From Nitrospirota bacterium (GTDB lineage Bacteria; Nitrospirota; Thermodesulfovibrionia; Thermodesulfovibrionales; JdFR-85): 13,233 nucleotides of DNA. The stretch covers positions 1-13,233 of the forward strand of contig QIJG01000184.1 in the NCBI GenBank assembly GCA_003232715.1, given 5' to 3'. The notes beneath the pieces were generated by a model. It was given only the letters and a program-made list of their open reading frames with translations, was not told the origin of the DNA and made no database searches. Shown here one piece after another: positions 1-7,957 of the stretch. The first letter of the stretch is position 1. Each line of letters begins with the position of its first letter. The position numbers and the translations under genes were made by a program.

Positions 1-817
1 TAGACTGACTCTGAATCTTGGTCATGGCCTTAATGATACCTTCCGGCCCTGCCGCATAGCCGATTCTCCATCCTGTCATGGCATGAGATTTTGAGAGGCC
101 GTTTACCAGGATTGTACATGCCTTGACCTCCTCCGACAGAGAGGCAATACTGATATGCTCCGTACCGTCATAAAGGAGTTTTTCATATATCTCATCGGAG
201 ATGATGTAAATATTGCTCTTTACCGCAACATCCGCAATTGCCTCAAGTGTTGAACTGTTATAACCAAGGCCGGTGGGATTAGAGGGATAGTTCAGTATGA
301 TGGCCTTTGTCCTCTCGGTAATATATTCCTTCAATTCATCGGGATTAAGCATAAAACCATCTTCCTCACGGGTCTTGACAAAAACAGGGGTTGCGTCATT
401 CAGGAGTACCTGTGCCGGGTAAGAGACCCAGTATGGAGAAGGTATGACAACTTCATCCCCCGGACTCAGGATGGCCTGGGCTATATTATAGAGGCTGTGT
501 TTTGCTCCACATGAGACTATAATCTCTTCTTTTTTATAGGAAAGAGCGTTATCCTTCCGGAGCTTTTCTGTTATTGCATCCTTGAGTTGCGGGATTCCGC
601 CTACAGGGGTGTACTTTGTATGACCATCCCTTATCGCCTTGATGGCAGCCTCTTTTATATTATCAGGTGTATCAAAGTCCGGCTCTCCGACGCCGAAACT
701 TATCACATCAATACCCTGTGACTTCATCTCCTTTGCCTTTGTATCCATAGCAAGTGTTGGTGAGGGTTTGACCCTCTTTGCTCTCTCCGATACCATAGAA
801 CCTCTCTCCGATACCAT
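1..817 (-). CDS. Class I/II PLP-dependent aminotransferase (aspartate aminotransferase type), C-terminus off the window
   Basis: Transfers an amino group between an amino acid (probably aspartate) and a 2-oxoacid in the cytoplasm, using pyridoxal phosphate. About 272 residues are visible of the roughly 390-400 usual for the family; the C-terminal small domain lies beyond position 1. Seen directly: the N-terminal arm ending in VGEPDFDTP, a TPVGG loop, NYPSNPTG (cofactor-binding Asn), SDEIYE (Asp pairing with the pyridine nitrogen) and NGLSKSHAMTGWRIGY. Lys243 of the last motif, codon at 89-91, is the expected Schiff-base lysine. The pattern fits the Thermus-type (subgroup I-gamma) aspartate aminotransferases, but substrate choice among Asp, aromatic or other amino acids cannot be read from sequence. 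The start is ATG at 815-817 with GGAGGG four bases upstream. A second ATG at 794-796 has its own purine-rich site because the start region is duplicated. An in-frame stop at 869-871 rules out a much longer N-terminus. Confidence 0.93.
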   Translation of the reverse strand, partial: MVSERGSMVSERAKRVKPSPTLAMDTKAKEMKSQGIDVISFGVGEPDFDTPDNIKEAAIKAIRDGHTKYTPVGGIPQLKDAITEKLRKDNALSYKKEEIIVSCGAKHSLYNIAQAILSPGDEVVIPSPYWVSYPAQVLLNDATPVFVKTREEDGFMLNPDELKEYITERTKAIILNYPSNPTGLGYNSSTLEAIADVAVKSNIYIISDEIYEKLLYDGTEHISIASLSEEVKACTILVNGLSKSHAMTGWRIGYAAGPEGIIKAMTKIQSQS

Positions 818-822
818 AGAAC
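781..822. repeat. Perfect 21-bp tandem duplication over the aminotransferase start
   Basis: Bases 781-801 and 802-822 are identical over 21 of 21 positions. The unit is seven codons long, so the reading frame is preserved. On the minus strand the encoded N-terminus reads MVSERGS then MVSERAK. Each copy carries a purine-rich Shine-Dalgarno-like stretch, a TTCT spacer and an ATG, so two consecutive translation start modules result. It looks like a recent replication-slippage event. Confidence 0.95.
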
Positions 823-827
823 CCTCC
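822..827 (-). promoter_or_regulatory. Ribosome binding site of the aminotransferase (upstream start)
   Basis: GGAGGG on the minus strand, four bases before ATG at 815-817. It favours the upstream of the two duplicated starts. The downstream ATG at 794-796 is preceded by GGAGAGAGG (801-809) with the same four-base spacing and could also be used. Confidence 0.7.
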
Positions 828-870
828 GGTATGTTTTTTATTTTATGGTCCACCTGTTGCAACCACGTCT

Positions 871-900
871 ATTATAGATAAGAAGCTTCCAAAATGAAAA
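871..900 (-). promoter_or_regulatory. Putative sigma70-type promoter for the aminotransferase
   Basis: On the minus strand a perfect TATAAT (-10) lies at 871-876. Eighteen bases upstream is TTTTCA (895-900), a 4-of-6 match to the -35 consensus. Transcription would start near 864, giving a leader of about 45-50 bases before the ATG at 817. The -10 is strong and the -35 weak; the assignment rests on position and consensus only. Confidence 0.45.
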
Positions 901-1194
901 CACACAGGATATTTTCCGCATTTCTCTCTCTGATTTCTTTTAGTCAAAAATGCCATAATATATCACTGCCGTAAATGCAGAGGTAAAACATTGGATTAAC
1001 AGAGGGTTGATGGGATGGAGAAATGAAAAATCAGGACGTCGGCACTTCAAAACTCCAGTGTTTCTTACTGCAATGTTGTATGCTTTGAGCACATCGTTTT
1101 AATTCGTGGCTAATGCATGGAATGAAACCATTATGTACCAATGGCTCATAACGGTGGATAAAAATATGAGGTAGCCTCCGGGCTTACAAAGAGA

Positions 1195-4100
1195 GTGATA
1201 TTTTCAGTGAAAAGGAAAAAGCTACTCTTAGTGACATCTATATTTGTCCTGGTAATCCTTATAACCGGGGCATTTTTTTATATAAGATCTCCTTTTATGT
1301 CAAACCACCTGAAGCGGATAGCCTTGCCCGAACTCTCACGTCTCTCCGGTCAGAGGGTTACAGCTAAAAGGATATACATAAATCTATTCCCTTTTTTTGT
1401 AGGCGTTGACGATCTTTTAGTATCCGACAAAGAGGGGGAAGAGACTCTCTCAATAAAAAAAACCAGATTTTATATTGAAGTTCTGCCGCTTCTGAGCCGT
1501 GAACTTTATGTCTCCGTTGTTGCCATTGATAGTCTTCAATATGGGACTACCGTTCAGTCTCTAAAGGGTGCGGCTGGATTAATGGCTGAAAAAAAATCAG
1601 GGATTAAAACGTCGGGCTGGAGGATAAAGTTTGGGAGCATACTGCTGAAGAAGTCCGGCATTAGGGTCTCTGATCCTGAAAAGAAATTTGTTTTGTCTCT
1701 TCATAACATAAGGGCTGAAGGAAATATGAAACGGATGTCCCTGAATCTCAGGGACGCAGAGCTCAACCTTATCCGCCAAGGCAGGGATATTATCAATGGA
1801 AACCTGCATATGCTGTTATCGCTTTCAGATAAGAGTGTCCGGTTAAAAACCCTTGAGTTTAAAAGCGGAGATTCATACCTGAATCTGACAGGCCAACTGA
1901 AGAACAATATCCTTGAAGGTTCGCTAAAGACAGGTGTGTCAATAGAGACATTGTCGGATTTATTTTTGCTCAAAAAAAATAGCGCAGGCAGCATAACGGC
2001 AAGTGGAAAGGTTCAGTGGAAGGCAGGAGTTATCAACAAAACCTCCAACCCCCAATCTCCTGACTCTGCCGTCACTTTTCTTCAGGGGTTGTCCGTTAAC
2101 CTTGACGTGAAGGGCAATATATATCTTGAAACCCTCATGGAACTCCTTAAACAGCATGTTCCTCTACGGGGGTTTGCCGGTTTTTCAGGTACTGTAAAGG
2201 GTCCTGTAATGAACCCGGTAGCACAACTCAAGGTTGAGATGAAGGGTGGGCATATTTACGGCATTGATGTTGACAGCGTAAAATCCAGGATTTCTTATAA
2301 GGAAAAGGTGCTGCAATTTCACGACGGCAAAGTCACGGCTTATAACGGGAATGCTGTTGTAGGGGTTAAGATCTACCTTTCAAGACCAACAAGATTTTTC
2401 CTGAAGGTTCAGGCGGAATCCCTTGACAGTCACAATATATTGAAACTGATTAAATGGGATCCCGGATTACCACCCGGCAACGTTACAGGTATCCTGCAAT
2501 CAGAGGGACGGGCATTTGAGCCCTGGGGCACGTTTCAATACAAGGCGTTTCAAACGGACAAAAAAACAGCTGCCAACGGTAAGTCATCCGAGACATCATT
2601 CCTCAAAAAGATAAAAAAGGCAAGTGGTTCCTTCCGCATGAAAGGGCATGTGCTTACATTAACAGACCTTAAGGCCTCATCTGAGAAGACCAGGCTTGCA
2701 TCCGGGGGATTCCTGGACTTCAGGAAAGGGATCCTCAGGCTGAAGGCCCTTGTTTCAACAAAAGACCTTAACGAAATATATTATAAAGATGGGCTGATAA
2801 AAGGAACCGGACGGTTTGAGGGCAATGTTACAGGGTTGATAAATGACCCTGAGGTTTCAGGCAACATAAGCCTGTGCAACCTCTCCTATATGAACCGGCC
2901 GCTGGGATGTTTTGATGCCATAATATCATACAGAAAGAGGGGGTTGACAATTAATAGCCTTGAGGGGAGGCTGAAGGATACGGTTTATTCCTTAAAGGGT
3001 ACGGTAATGACCCTTGAATCTGAACTATTTACCTTCAATGATCCAAAGTTCTCTCTCTCCGGCACTTTTTCTCGATTACCCCTTGACAAGCTTAAGGAAT
3101 GGATTGCACTGAAGCCGGTATCCACTGAGGATCAAGTATCCTCTGGGATAGCAGATGAGGCAGAAGGTATATTATCCGGGGACTTCAGGCTTACCGGGCA
3201 CTTAAAGAACCTAATCCTGGACGGCCATACAGAGACCGAAGAACTGAAAATAAAGGGTATTTATACAGATCTGAAAACAGACTTCAAATACAGCAGCAGA
3301 GGGTTTAACCTCTCAAACTTTGTCTTTACAAAAGGTACCTCTTTTTTAAGGGGTGCACTCTCCATCTCGAGCGCCGGGGTTATAAAGAGCGAGGGATTTG
3401 CGGTCTCCCTTGTCTCTGATGATATTGCCGGAAAATTACCGCGGGGCTTTCGTATCAGGGGAACCCTGAATGTGGGTGGTTCATTAAAATCTCCTGAGGG
3501 AGAATTCAATGGCATGCTTGAGGTGACCAAAGACAGTGGACCAACCGGAACAGAGACTCCCATTCAACCGGATTTAGGTGATATCCATCTGAGACTTAAG
3601 GACCGTGAGGTTACCCTTACGGGCAGGTTATTCAGGAAACAGGTCTCAATTGCCGGAAGCATGGCTACCTCCGGAGATCTGCCATGGCGGGTCAGGATAG
3701 ATATAGAGGAAGGGTCATACAATGACATAGTACTCTTATTCCTGAAGAATGTGCCTGAGGACCTCTTTCTCTCCTTGAAGGGAGAGATAAACCTCTCCGG
3801 GACTTCCAGTTCTGTGAAGGGCAATGTGCTGTTAAAAAGTCTTAAGCTTAATCTCTATGAGCAGAACTTCACAAATACGAAAGATATTTTGCTGAAAATT
3901 GACGGTTCAAAGATTGAGTTCAACTCTTTCAGCCTGAGGACAGGACTTGCTGTTCTCAGGATAAATGGCAACCTCGACCTTGAGAGAGGATATGACATGA
4001 CAATAGACGGAAGGGCCTATCTCAGTCCATTAGAGGGATTTATCTCCGGATTGGAATATATAAGGGGCTATTCCGACTTCGTCCTTGCCATAAAGGGCAA

Positions 4101-4704
4101 GTGGCTTGATCCCGTAATTAATGGGGGGCTGTCAATCGAGGGGACTTCAATTGCCGTAACCGGGATCCCTAACAGGTTCTCTTCCGTAAAGGGGTATATC
4201 TATATTGATGAAAACAGAATAGTCCTTGATACCCTGTCAGGCAGGTTTGCATCCGGAGACATAAGTATAAGGGGCGTTGGTCAGCTAAAGGGCCTGAAAC
4301 TCAGGGATTACCATCTTGAAGCTGTTGTAAAAAAGATCAACTTATACCCTCAGGAAGGGGTTTCTTTCAAGCTATCAGGGGAACTGGTACTGGCAAAGAA
4401 ACGGGAGGGCATATACCTGATTGGAGACATGAAGGTACTGAGGGGCAGATATACAAGGAATATCGAATGGAGAAGCTGGATCCTCAGTGCAAAAAAACCT
4501 GCCCTGCAAAAAAAACAGTACAGTTTTCTTGATACCATTGATCTTAACATCAACCTTTATGGTGATAAGGATATAATAATAGACAATAACCTTGCAACGG
4601 CTCCTGCAAGGATAGACCTTGTGATATTGGGCACATTGAAGAATCCCTCCCTGATAGGACGGGTAGAGCTGAAAGGGGTTTCAGGAATAATGAATTTACC
4701 ATAA
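1195..4704 (+). CDS. tamB: TamB-like translocation and assembly module protein (AsmA/DUF490 family), N-terminal part of a frameshifted gene
   Basis: TamB family proteins are inner-membrane-anchored, periplasm-spanning beta-rich bridges that work with an Omp85 partner in outer-membrane protein insertion and lipid transport. Residues 1-8 are basic, and about residues 9-31 form a hydrophobic signal anchor. An AsmA-like N-terminal region follows, then a very long stretch of repeating short beta-strand modules (GxF, LSLxG, GxxLS patterns) with no catalytic motifs, as expected for the elongated groove. The frame stops at TAA 4702-4704, but family sequence continues without a gap in the -1 frame to 5255, so the intended protein is about 1,353 residues. 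The start is GTG at 1195, overlapping a purine stretch (AAAGAGAG). GTG at 1207 sits at a more normal distance from that stretch and is an equally possible start. First gene of a three-gene envelope operon. Confidence 0.88.
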   Translation: MIFSVKRKKLLLVTSIFVLVILITGAFFYIRSPFMSNHLKRIALPELSRLSGQRVTAKRIYINLFPFFVGVDDLLVSDKEGEETLSIKKTRFYIEVLPLLSRELYVSVVAIDSLQYGTTVQSLKGAAGLMAEKKSGIKTSGWRIKFGSILLKKSGIRVSDPEKKFVLSLHNIRAEGNMKRMSLNLRDAELNLIRQGRDIINGNLHMLLSLSDKSVRLKTLEFKSGDSYLNLTGQLKNNILEGSLKTGVSIETLSDLFLLKKNSAGSITASGKVQWKAGVINKTSNPQSPDSAVTFLQGLSVNLDVKGNIYLETLMELLKQHVPLRGFAGFSGTVKGPVMNPVAQLKVEMKGGHIYGIDVDSVKSRISYKEKVLQFHDGKVTAYNGNAVVGVKIYLSRPTRFFLKVQAESLDSHNILKLIKWDPGLPPGNVTGILQSEGRAFEPWGTFQYKAFQTDKKTAANGKSSETSFLKKIKKASGSFRMKGHVLTLTDLKASSEKTRLASGGFLDFRKGILRLKALVSTKDLNEIYYKDGLIKGTGRFEGNVTGLINDPEVSGNISLCNLSYMNRPLGCFDAIISYRKRGLTINSLEGRLKDTVYSLKGTVMTLESELFTFNDPKFSLSGTFSRLPLDKLKEWIALKPVSTEDQVSSGIADEAEGILSGDFRLTGHLKNLILDGHTETEELKIKGIYTDLKTDFKYSSRGFNLSNFVFTKGTSFLRGALSISSAGVIKSEGFAVSLVSDDIAGKLPRGFRIRGTLNVGGSLKSPEGEFNGMLEVTKDSGPTGTETPIQPDLGDIHLRLKDREVTLTGRLFRKQVSIAGSMATSGDLPWRVRIDIEEGSYNDIVLLFLKNVPEDLFLSLKGEINLSGTSSSVKGNVLLKSLKLNLYEQNFTNTKDILLKIDGSKIEFNSFSLRTGLAVLRINGNLDLERGYDMTIDGRAYLSPLEGFISGLEYIRGYSDFVLAIKGKWLDPVINGGLSIEGTSIAVTGIPNRFSSVKGYIYIDENRIVLDTLSGRFASGDISIRGVGQLKGLKLRDYHLEAVVKKINLYPQEGVSFKLSGELVLAKKREGIYLIGDMKVLRGRYTRNIEWRSWILSAKKPALQKKQYSFLDTIDLNINLYGDKDIIIDNNLATAPARIDLVILGTLKNPSLIGRVELKGVSGIMNLP

Positions 4705-5255
4705 TAAATGCCAGTGCTGACTTTACCGATCCGGCGAGGATAAATCCATTTTTTGATATTGTTGCCAGCACAAGGGTAAAGGAGTATCAGATACATCTCT
4801 CTCTGGAAGGATATGCGGAACAGTTTAACCTTTCCCTCTCTTCCGAACCTTTGCTTGATGAGATAGACATCCTGAGCCTCCTGACCGTGGGAGAGCTTGG
4901 CTCCAAACTGAAAGGATTTGAAGGCGGAATCGGAGCCTCCGAGGCTGCATCGTTTTTGACGGGAAAACTTCAGGAAACACTTGAAGAGAGACTGAGAAAT
5001 ATTACGGGCTTTGACAGAATACAGGTAGAACCTTACGTCTCTGAAACTACAGGTACAATCGGACCAAAGATTACGGTCTCAAAAAGACTTCTTGCCAACA
5101 GGCTATATGTGACATATACAACTTCGTTAGGCAATGCTACTGAACAGTCCCTGAAAGTGGAGTTTTTCCTGAGTGACAATATATCCCTTGTCGGGGAACG
5201 GGATGAGCTCGGAACCCTCGGCGCTGATATAAAGTTCAGAGTGGAGTTCAGATGA
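4683..5255 (+). pseudogene. tamB: C-terminal part of tamB (DUF490/TamB domain), out of frame with the 5' part
   Basis: This frame continues TamB. FRNNEF (from 4680) and DFTDPARINPFFDI match the conserved TamB C-terminus, and SLSSEPLLDEIDILSLL is the typical end block. A Gly-rich stretch, a DRIQVEPYVS-like segment, an SKRLL...LYVTY pair and the terminal IKFRVEFR strand follow. The C-terminal domain is the part of TamB that engages the Omp85 partner. The only standard start codon in this frame is TTG at 4851, inside the conserved domain and with no clear ribosome site, so independent expression is unlikely. One added base in the GGGGTTT run at 4675-4681 would restore a single ORF reading RVELKGGFRNNEF. 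Either the gene is broken or the sequence lacks a base. Its TGA overlaps the next gene's start (ATGA). Confidence 0.85.
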
Positions 5256-7957
5256 GAGTAGAAAGTCGGGTGAGGAAATTAGTGCGTAGTGCCTGCTGCC
5301 TGCTGTTTACTCTTCTGATAGTTCCCTCTTTCCTGACTCTTCCTTTAAAAGCTCAAGCCGCGGAGGGTTTCCTTGTAGAGAAGATCATCATTAAAGGACT
5401 TGCCTCGTGCAGTAAAGACGAACTTCTCTATTTGATGAATATCCGTCCGGGATTGATAGACATAAGGACAATCAATGAGGGGATAAAGAGGGCATTCAGA
5501 AAGGGTATATTTGAGGATATTGCAGTTAGTTATGTACCTGAAAAGACCCTCCTCATTCAGATAAGGGAACGCGAATACATTTATAAAATCAAGGCCTCAG
5601 GCAACCGGTACCTTTCAGGCAGGGAGATAAAAAAAATGTTTCTCCTGAAAGAGGACGGCATAATGCGCTATGACCTCATTGAGGCAGCCAGGAAAAAACT
5701 CAAAAACTCCCTCGGACTGATTGGGTTTCCGGAGGCATCACTATCGTTGACTGTGGAAAAAGCTCCAAAACCTTACAGAGTGGTGATAAAACTCAAAGTC
5801 AACGAGGGTGAACCTCTCGTTATCCAAAAGATTGAAATCAAGGGCGCTGATCAATGGCTGCAACAGAAAATGTACGTTGAACCCGGAGATATATATAACG
5901 TTGAAAAGATAAAAAAAGACCTGGTGAGAATCAGGGAATACCTGAAGTCAAAGGGGTATCTTGATCCAATAGTCGGCCCCTTTACGTTTTCTGAGGGTCT
6001 TCTGACAATTCCTGTCTCTCCGGGCAAGATGCTTAAGATTGAGATAAACGGAAATACGGAGATAAGTACATCAAGACTTCTGAAGATAATGCCCTTCAGT
6101 GAAGCAGAAGAGATTGACGATGAGTTAATTGAAGAAGTCTCAGCAAAAATACTCTCTCTTTACCATCAAAAGGGATTTATTTATGCCCAGGTTGCACCTT
6201 TAAGGACCGAGAATGAAAAGACTATTTCTCTTACCTTTTTCATTTACGAAGGGAAGGCATATAAAATACGGAAGATTGAATTTGAGAACAACTCTATCAC
6301 TGAAAAGATGCTTGAAAATGTTATAAACCTGAAAGAGGGAGATCCTTATAATCCCGATCTTTTAAAATCGGACTCTGAAACCATAACAGGCCTTTTCAGG
6401 GCGCTGGGTTATCTGAATGCAAAGATTGTGGAGACTGCAATCAATATATCCGGGGAAACAGGAACAGTGGATATAAGATTTATCCTGAACGAGGGGCAGC
6501 GGTTCCGGATTGGTAAGGTCATAGCCGAAGGCAATACTTTTTTTACTGATAAAGAGGTCTATAGTATTTTAAACATTAAAAAAGGTGCCCCCTATAATGA
6601 ACTGGATATAATAGATGCAAAAAAGCGTTTGACCGACAGTTATAAGGAACAAGGCTTTAGAGATATAAATGTCTCTGTTGATACCAGGTTATCAGGGCAG
6701 TCAGTGAAAGTCATATTCAGGGTTAAGGAAGGTGAAAGGGAATATTTCGGGAAAACAATAGTCAGGGGCAATATGTTTACCAGGACCGAGGTCATTGAAA
6801 GGGAGTTCATTCATAAAGAAGGCGAACCTTTTAACTACAAATTGCTTTTAGAAGGGACAAAACGTCTTTATGGTCTCGGTCTCTTTAAAGATATTAATAT
6901 TAAACTACTTGGTAAAAAGGACAACAAACGTGATATCGTTATAACTGTCAGTGAACGCAATCCGGGTGTAGTTGAATTCAGTGTTGGTTATGATGACTAT
7001 GAAGGTCTGAGAGGCTCCATTGACATTAGTTACAGAAACCTGTGGGGGATGAACAGGAGGATACATCTCAGAGGGGAACTGAGTATGCTGGAGAAAAGAT
7101 TTGTTCTTGGTTATCATGAACCCTATCTATTTGGAAAACCGGTTGTCTTCAACACATTCCTCCTCATAGAGGACCGTACGGAAAAGAGTATCGATACCGG
7201 AGAGGTCTGGTACAGAATGCAGAAAAACTCTTACGGAGTATCAATTGAAAAAAACATTACCAATCACATGAAGGCACAGGTTGCCTATGACTTCTCCCTC
7301 GTCAAGACCTTTGATCTAAAACCGGATGTTGTTTTATCAAGAGAGGACGAAGGGACACTCGCTATCAGCAGCATACGTACCGGTGCACTCTATGATACCA
7401 GGGACAACCCTTTTGACCCTGCCAGGGGGGTATTAATCGGTGCATCCCTGAAGATTGCAAGCACTTATCTCCTTGGAGAAACGGATTTTGTAAAATTGAC
7501 TATTCATGGAAGTAGTTACAGGAGACTCGGAAGACGGTTTATTCTTGCCCTTGCTGTTAAGGGGGGGGCGGCTCAGGGATTTGCAGACACAAGACAACTT
7601 CCCATTGTTGAGAGATTCTTCCTCGGAGGAAGGAATACTGTAAGGGGTTTTGAACAGGATACCCTCGGACCAAAAGGTAAAAATGGTACACCAACCGGTG
7701 GCAATGCTTTTCTGATGTCCAATATTGAACTGAGAACTTATATTGGAAGGGGTTTTAGCATTGTCGTATTTCTTGACGGAGGGAATGTCTGGACAAAAAC
7801 CGTCAATATGGATCTGAACTTTCGATATACAGCCGGGCTGGGTATAAGATACAGGACACCTGTTGGGCCTATACGGATCGACTATGGGCATAAACTTGAC
7901 AGAAAGGAGGGTGAAAGTGCGGGAGAGCTACATTTCAGTATCGGACATGCATTCTGA
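5252..7957 (+). CDS. Omp85-family outer-membrane assembly factor (BamA/TamA type) with about seven POTRA domains
   Basis: Outer-membrane barrel protein that inserts other beta-barrels or partners TamB. A signal peptide covers residues 1-36 (hydrophobic 15-31, likely cleavage after AQA). I count seven POTRA repeats, each marked by a strand plus (K/N)G start, an (E/K)G-P-Y/F-N block, a GY/GF turn and a closing strand with EGE/EGK: about 39-107, 108-187, 188-258 (short, divergent), 259-335, 336-416, 417-496 and 497-570. The barrel runs from 571 to 901. It contains DTRDNPFDPARG, FFLGGRNTVRGF (the lumenal VRGF motif of loop 6, 797-800) and the C-terminal strand LHFSIGHAF ending in Phe. Standard BamA has five POTRAs and TamA three. 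The neighbouring tamB and the absence of skp/lpxD genes favour a TamA-like role; a BamA role cannot be excluded. ATG 5252 has GGAG five bases upstream and overlaps tamB by 4 bp. Confidence 0.95.
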   Translation: MRVESRVRKLVRSACCLLFTLLIVPSFLTLPLKAQAAEGFLVEKIIIKGLASCSKDELLYLMNIRPGLIDIRTINEGIKRAFRKGIFEDIAVSYVPEKTLLIQIREREYIYKIKASGNRYLSGREIKKMFLLKEDGIMRYDLIEAARKKLKNSLGLIGFPEASLSLTVEKAPKPYRVVIKLKVNEGEPLVIQKIEIKGADQWLQQKMYVEPGDIYNVEKIKKDLVRIREYLKSKGYLDPIVGPFTFSEGLLTIPVSPGKMLKIEINGNTEISTSRLLKIMPFSEAEEIDDELIEEVSAKILSLYHQKGFIYAQVAPLRTENEKTISLTFFIYEGKAYKIRKIEFENNSITEKMLENVINLKEGDPYNPDLLKSDSETITGLFRALGYLNAKIVETAINISGETGTVDIRFILNEGQRFRIGKVIAEGNTFFTDKEVYSILNIKKGAPYNELDIIDAKKRLTDSYKEQGFRDINVSVDTRLSGQSVKVIFRVKEGEREYFGKTIVRGNMFTRTEVIEREFIHKEGEPFNYKLLLEGTKRLYGLGLFKDINIKLLGKKDNKRDIVITVSERNPGVVEFSVGYDDYEGLRGSIDISYRNLWGMNRRIHLRGELSMLEKRFVLGYHEPYLFGKPVVFNTFLLIEDRTEKSIDTGEVWYRMQKNSYGVSIEKNITNHMKAQVAYDFSLVKTFDLKPDVVLSREDEGTLAISSIRTGALYDTRDNPFDPARGVLIGASLKIASTYLLGETDFVKLTIHGSSYRRLGRRFILALAVKGGAAQGFADTRQLPIVERFFLGGRNTVRGFEQDTLGPKGKNGTPTGGNAFLMSNIELRTYIGRGFSIVVFLDGGNVWTKTVNMDLNFRYTAGLGIRYRTPVGPIRIDYGHKLDRKEGESAGELHFSIGHAF
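7905..7910 (+). promoter_or_regulatory. Strong ribosome binding site setting the SurA-like gene start
   Basis: AGGAGG lies inside the end of the Omp85 gene, six bases before GTG at 7917. It decides the start over the other in-frame candidates at 7863 (TTG), 7884, 7947 and 7995 (ATG), none of which has comparable spacing. It also implies translational coupling to the Omp85 gene. Confidence 0.75.

Larger units (their letters stand above)
818..1194. other. Divergent intergenic region (377 bp) between aminotransferase and tamB
   Basis: This stretch separates two divergently transcribed genes. It holds the minus-strand promoter and ribosome site described separately. No convincing plus-strand -35/-10 pair for tamB was found; CATAAT near 954 and AT-rich stretches near 1155-1168 are the only weak candidates. 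A short ATG-initiated ORF of 30 codons (1010-1102, plus) has an AGAGGG just upstream but resembles nothing I recognise. A small inverted repeat, CCATT and AATGG around a 7-base loop near 1128-1144, is too short to call. No tRNA or terminator is visible. Confidence 0.5.

Noticed and set aside
639..881. Plus-strand 80-codon ORF over the aminotransferase start
   Set aside because: It is antisense to the conserved aminotransferase N-terminus; its repeated LSDTIEP merely reflects the 21-bp tandem duplication.
4666..4704. Programmed -1 ribosomal frameshift in tamB
   Set aside because: A stop does follow shortly, but the zero-frame codons AAA GGG GTT do not give a canonical slippery heptamer, and TamB families are not known to use recoding.
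4550..4796. Minus-strand ORFs across the tamB frameshift
   Set aside because: They are antisense to conserved TamB sequence in both plus frames and have no domain features.
7433..7891. Minus-strand 152-codon ORF inside the Omp85 barrel region
   Set aside because: The opposite strand encodes the strongly conserved barrel with VRGF; this ORF has no recognisable domain and no ribosome site of note.
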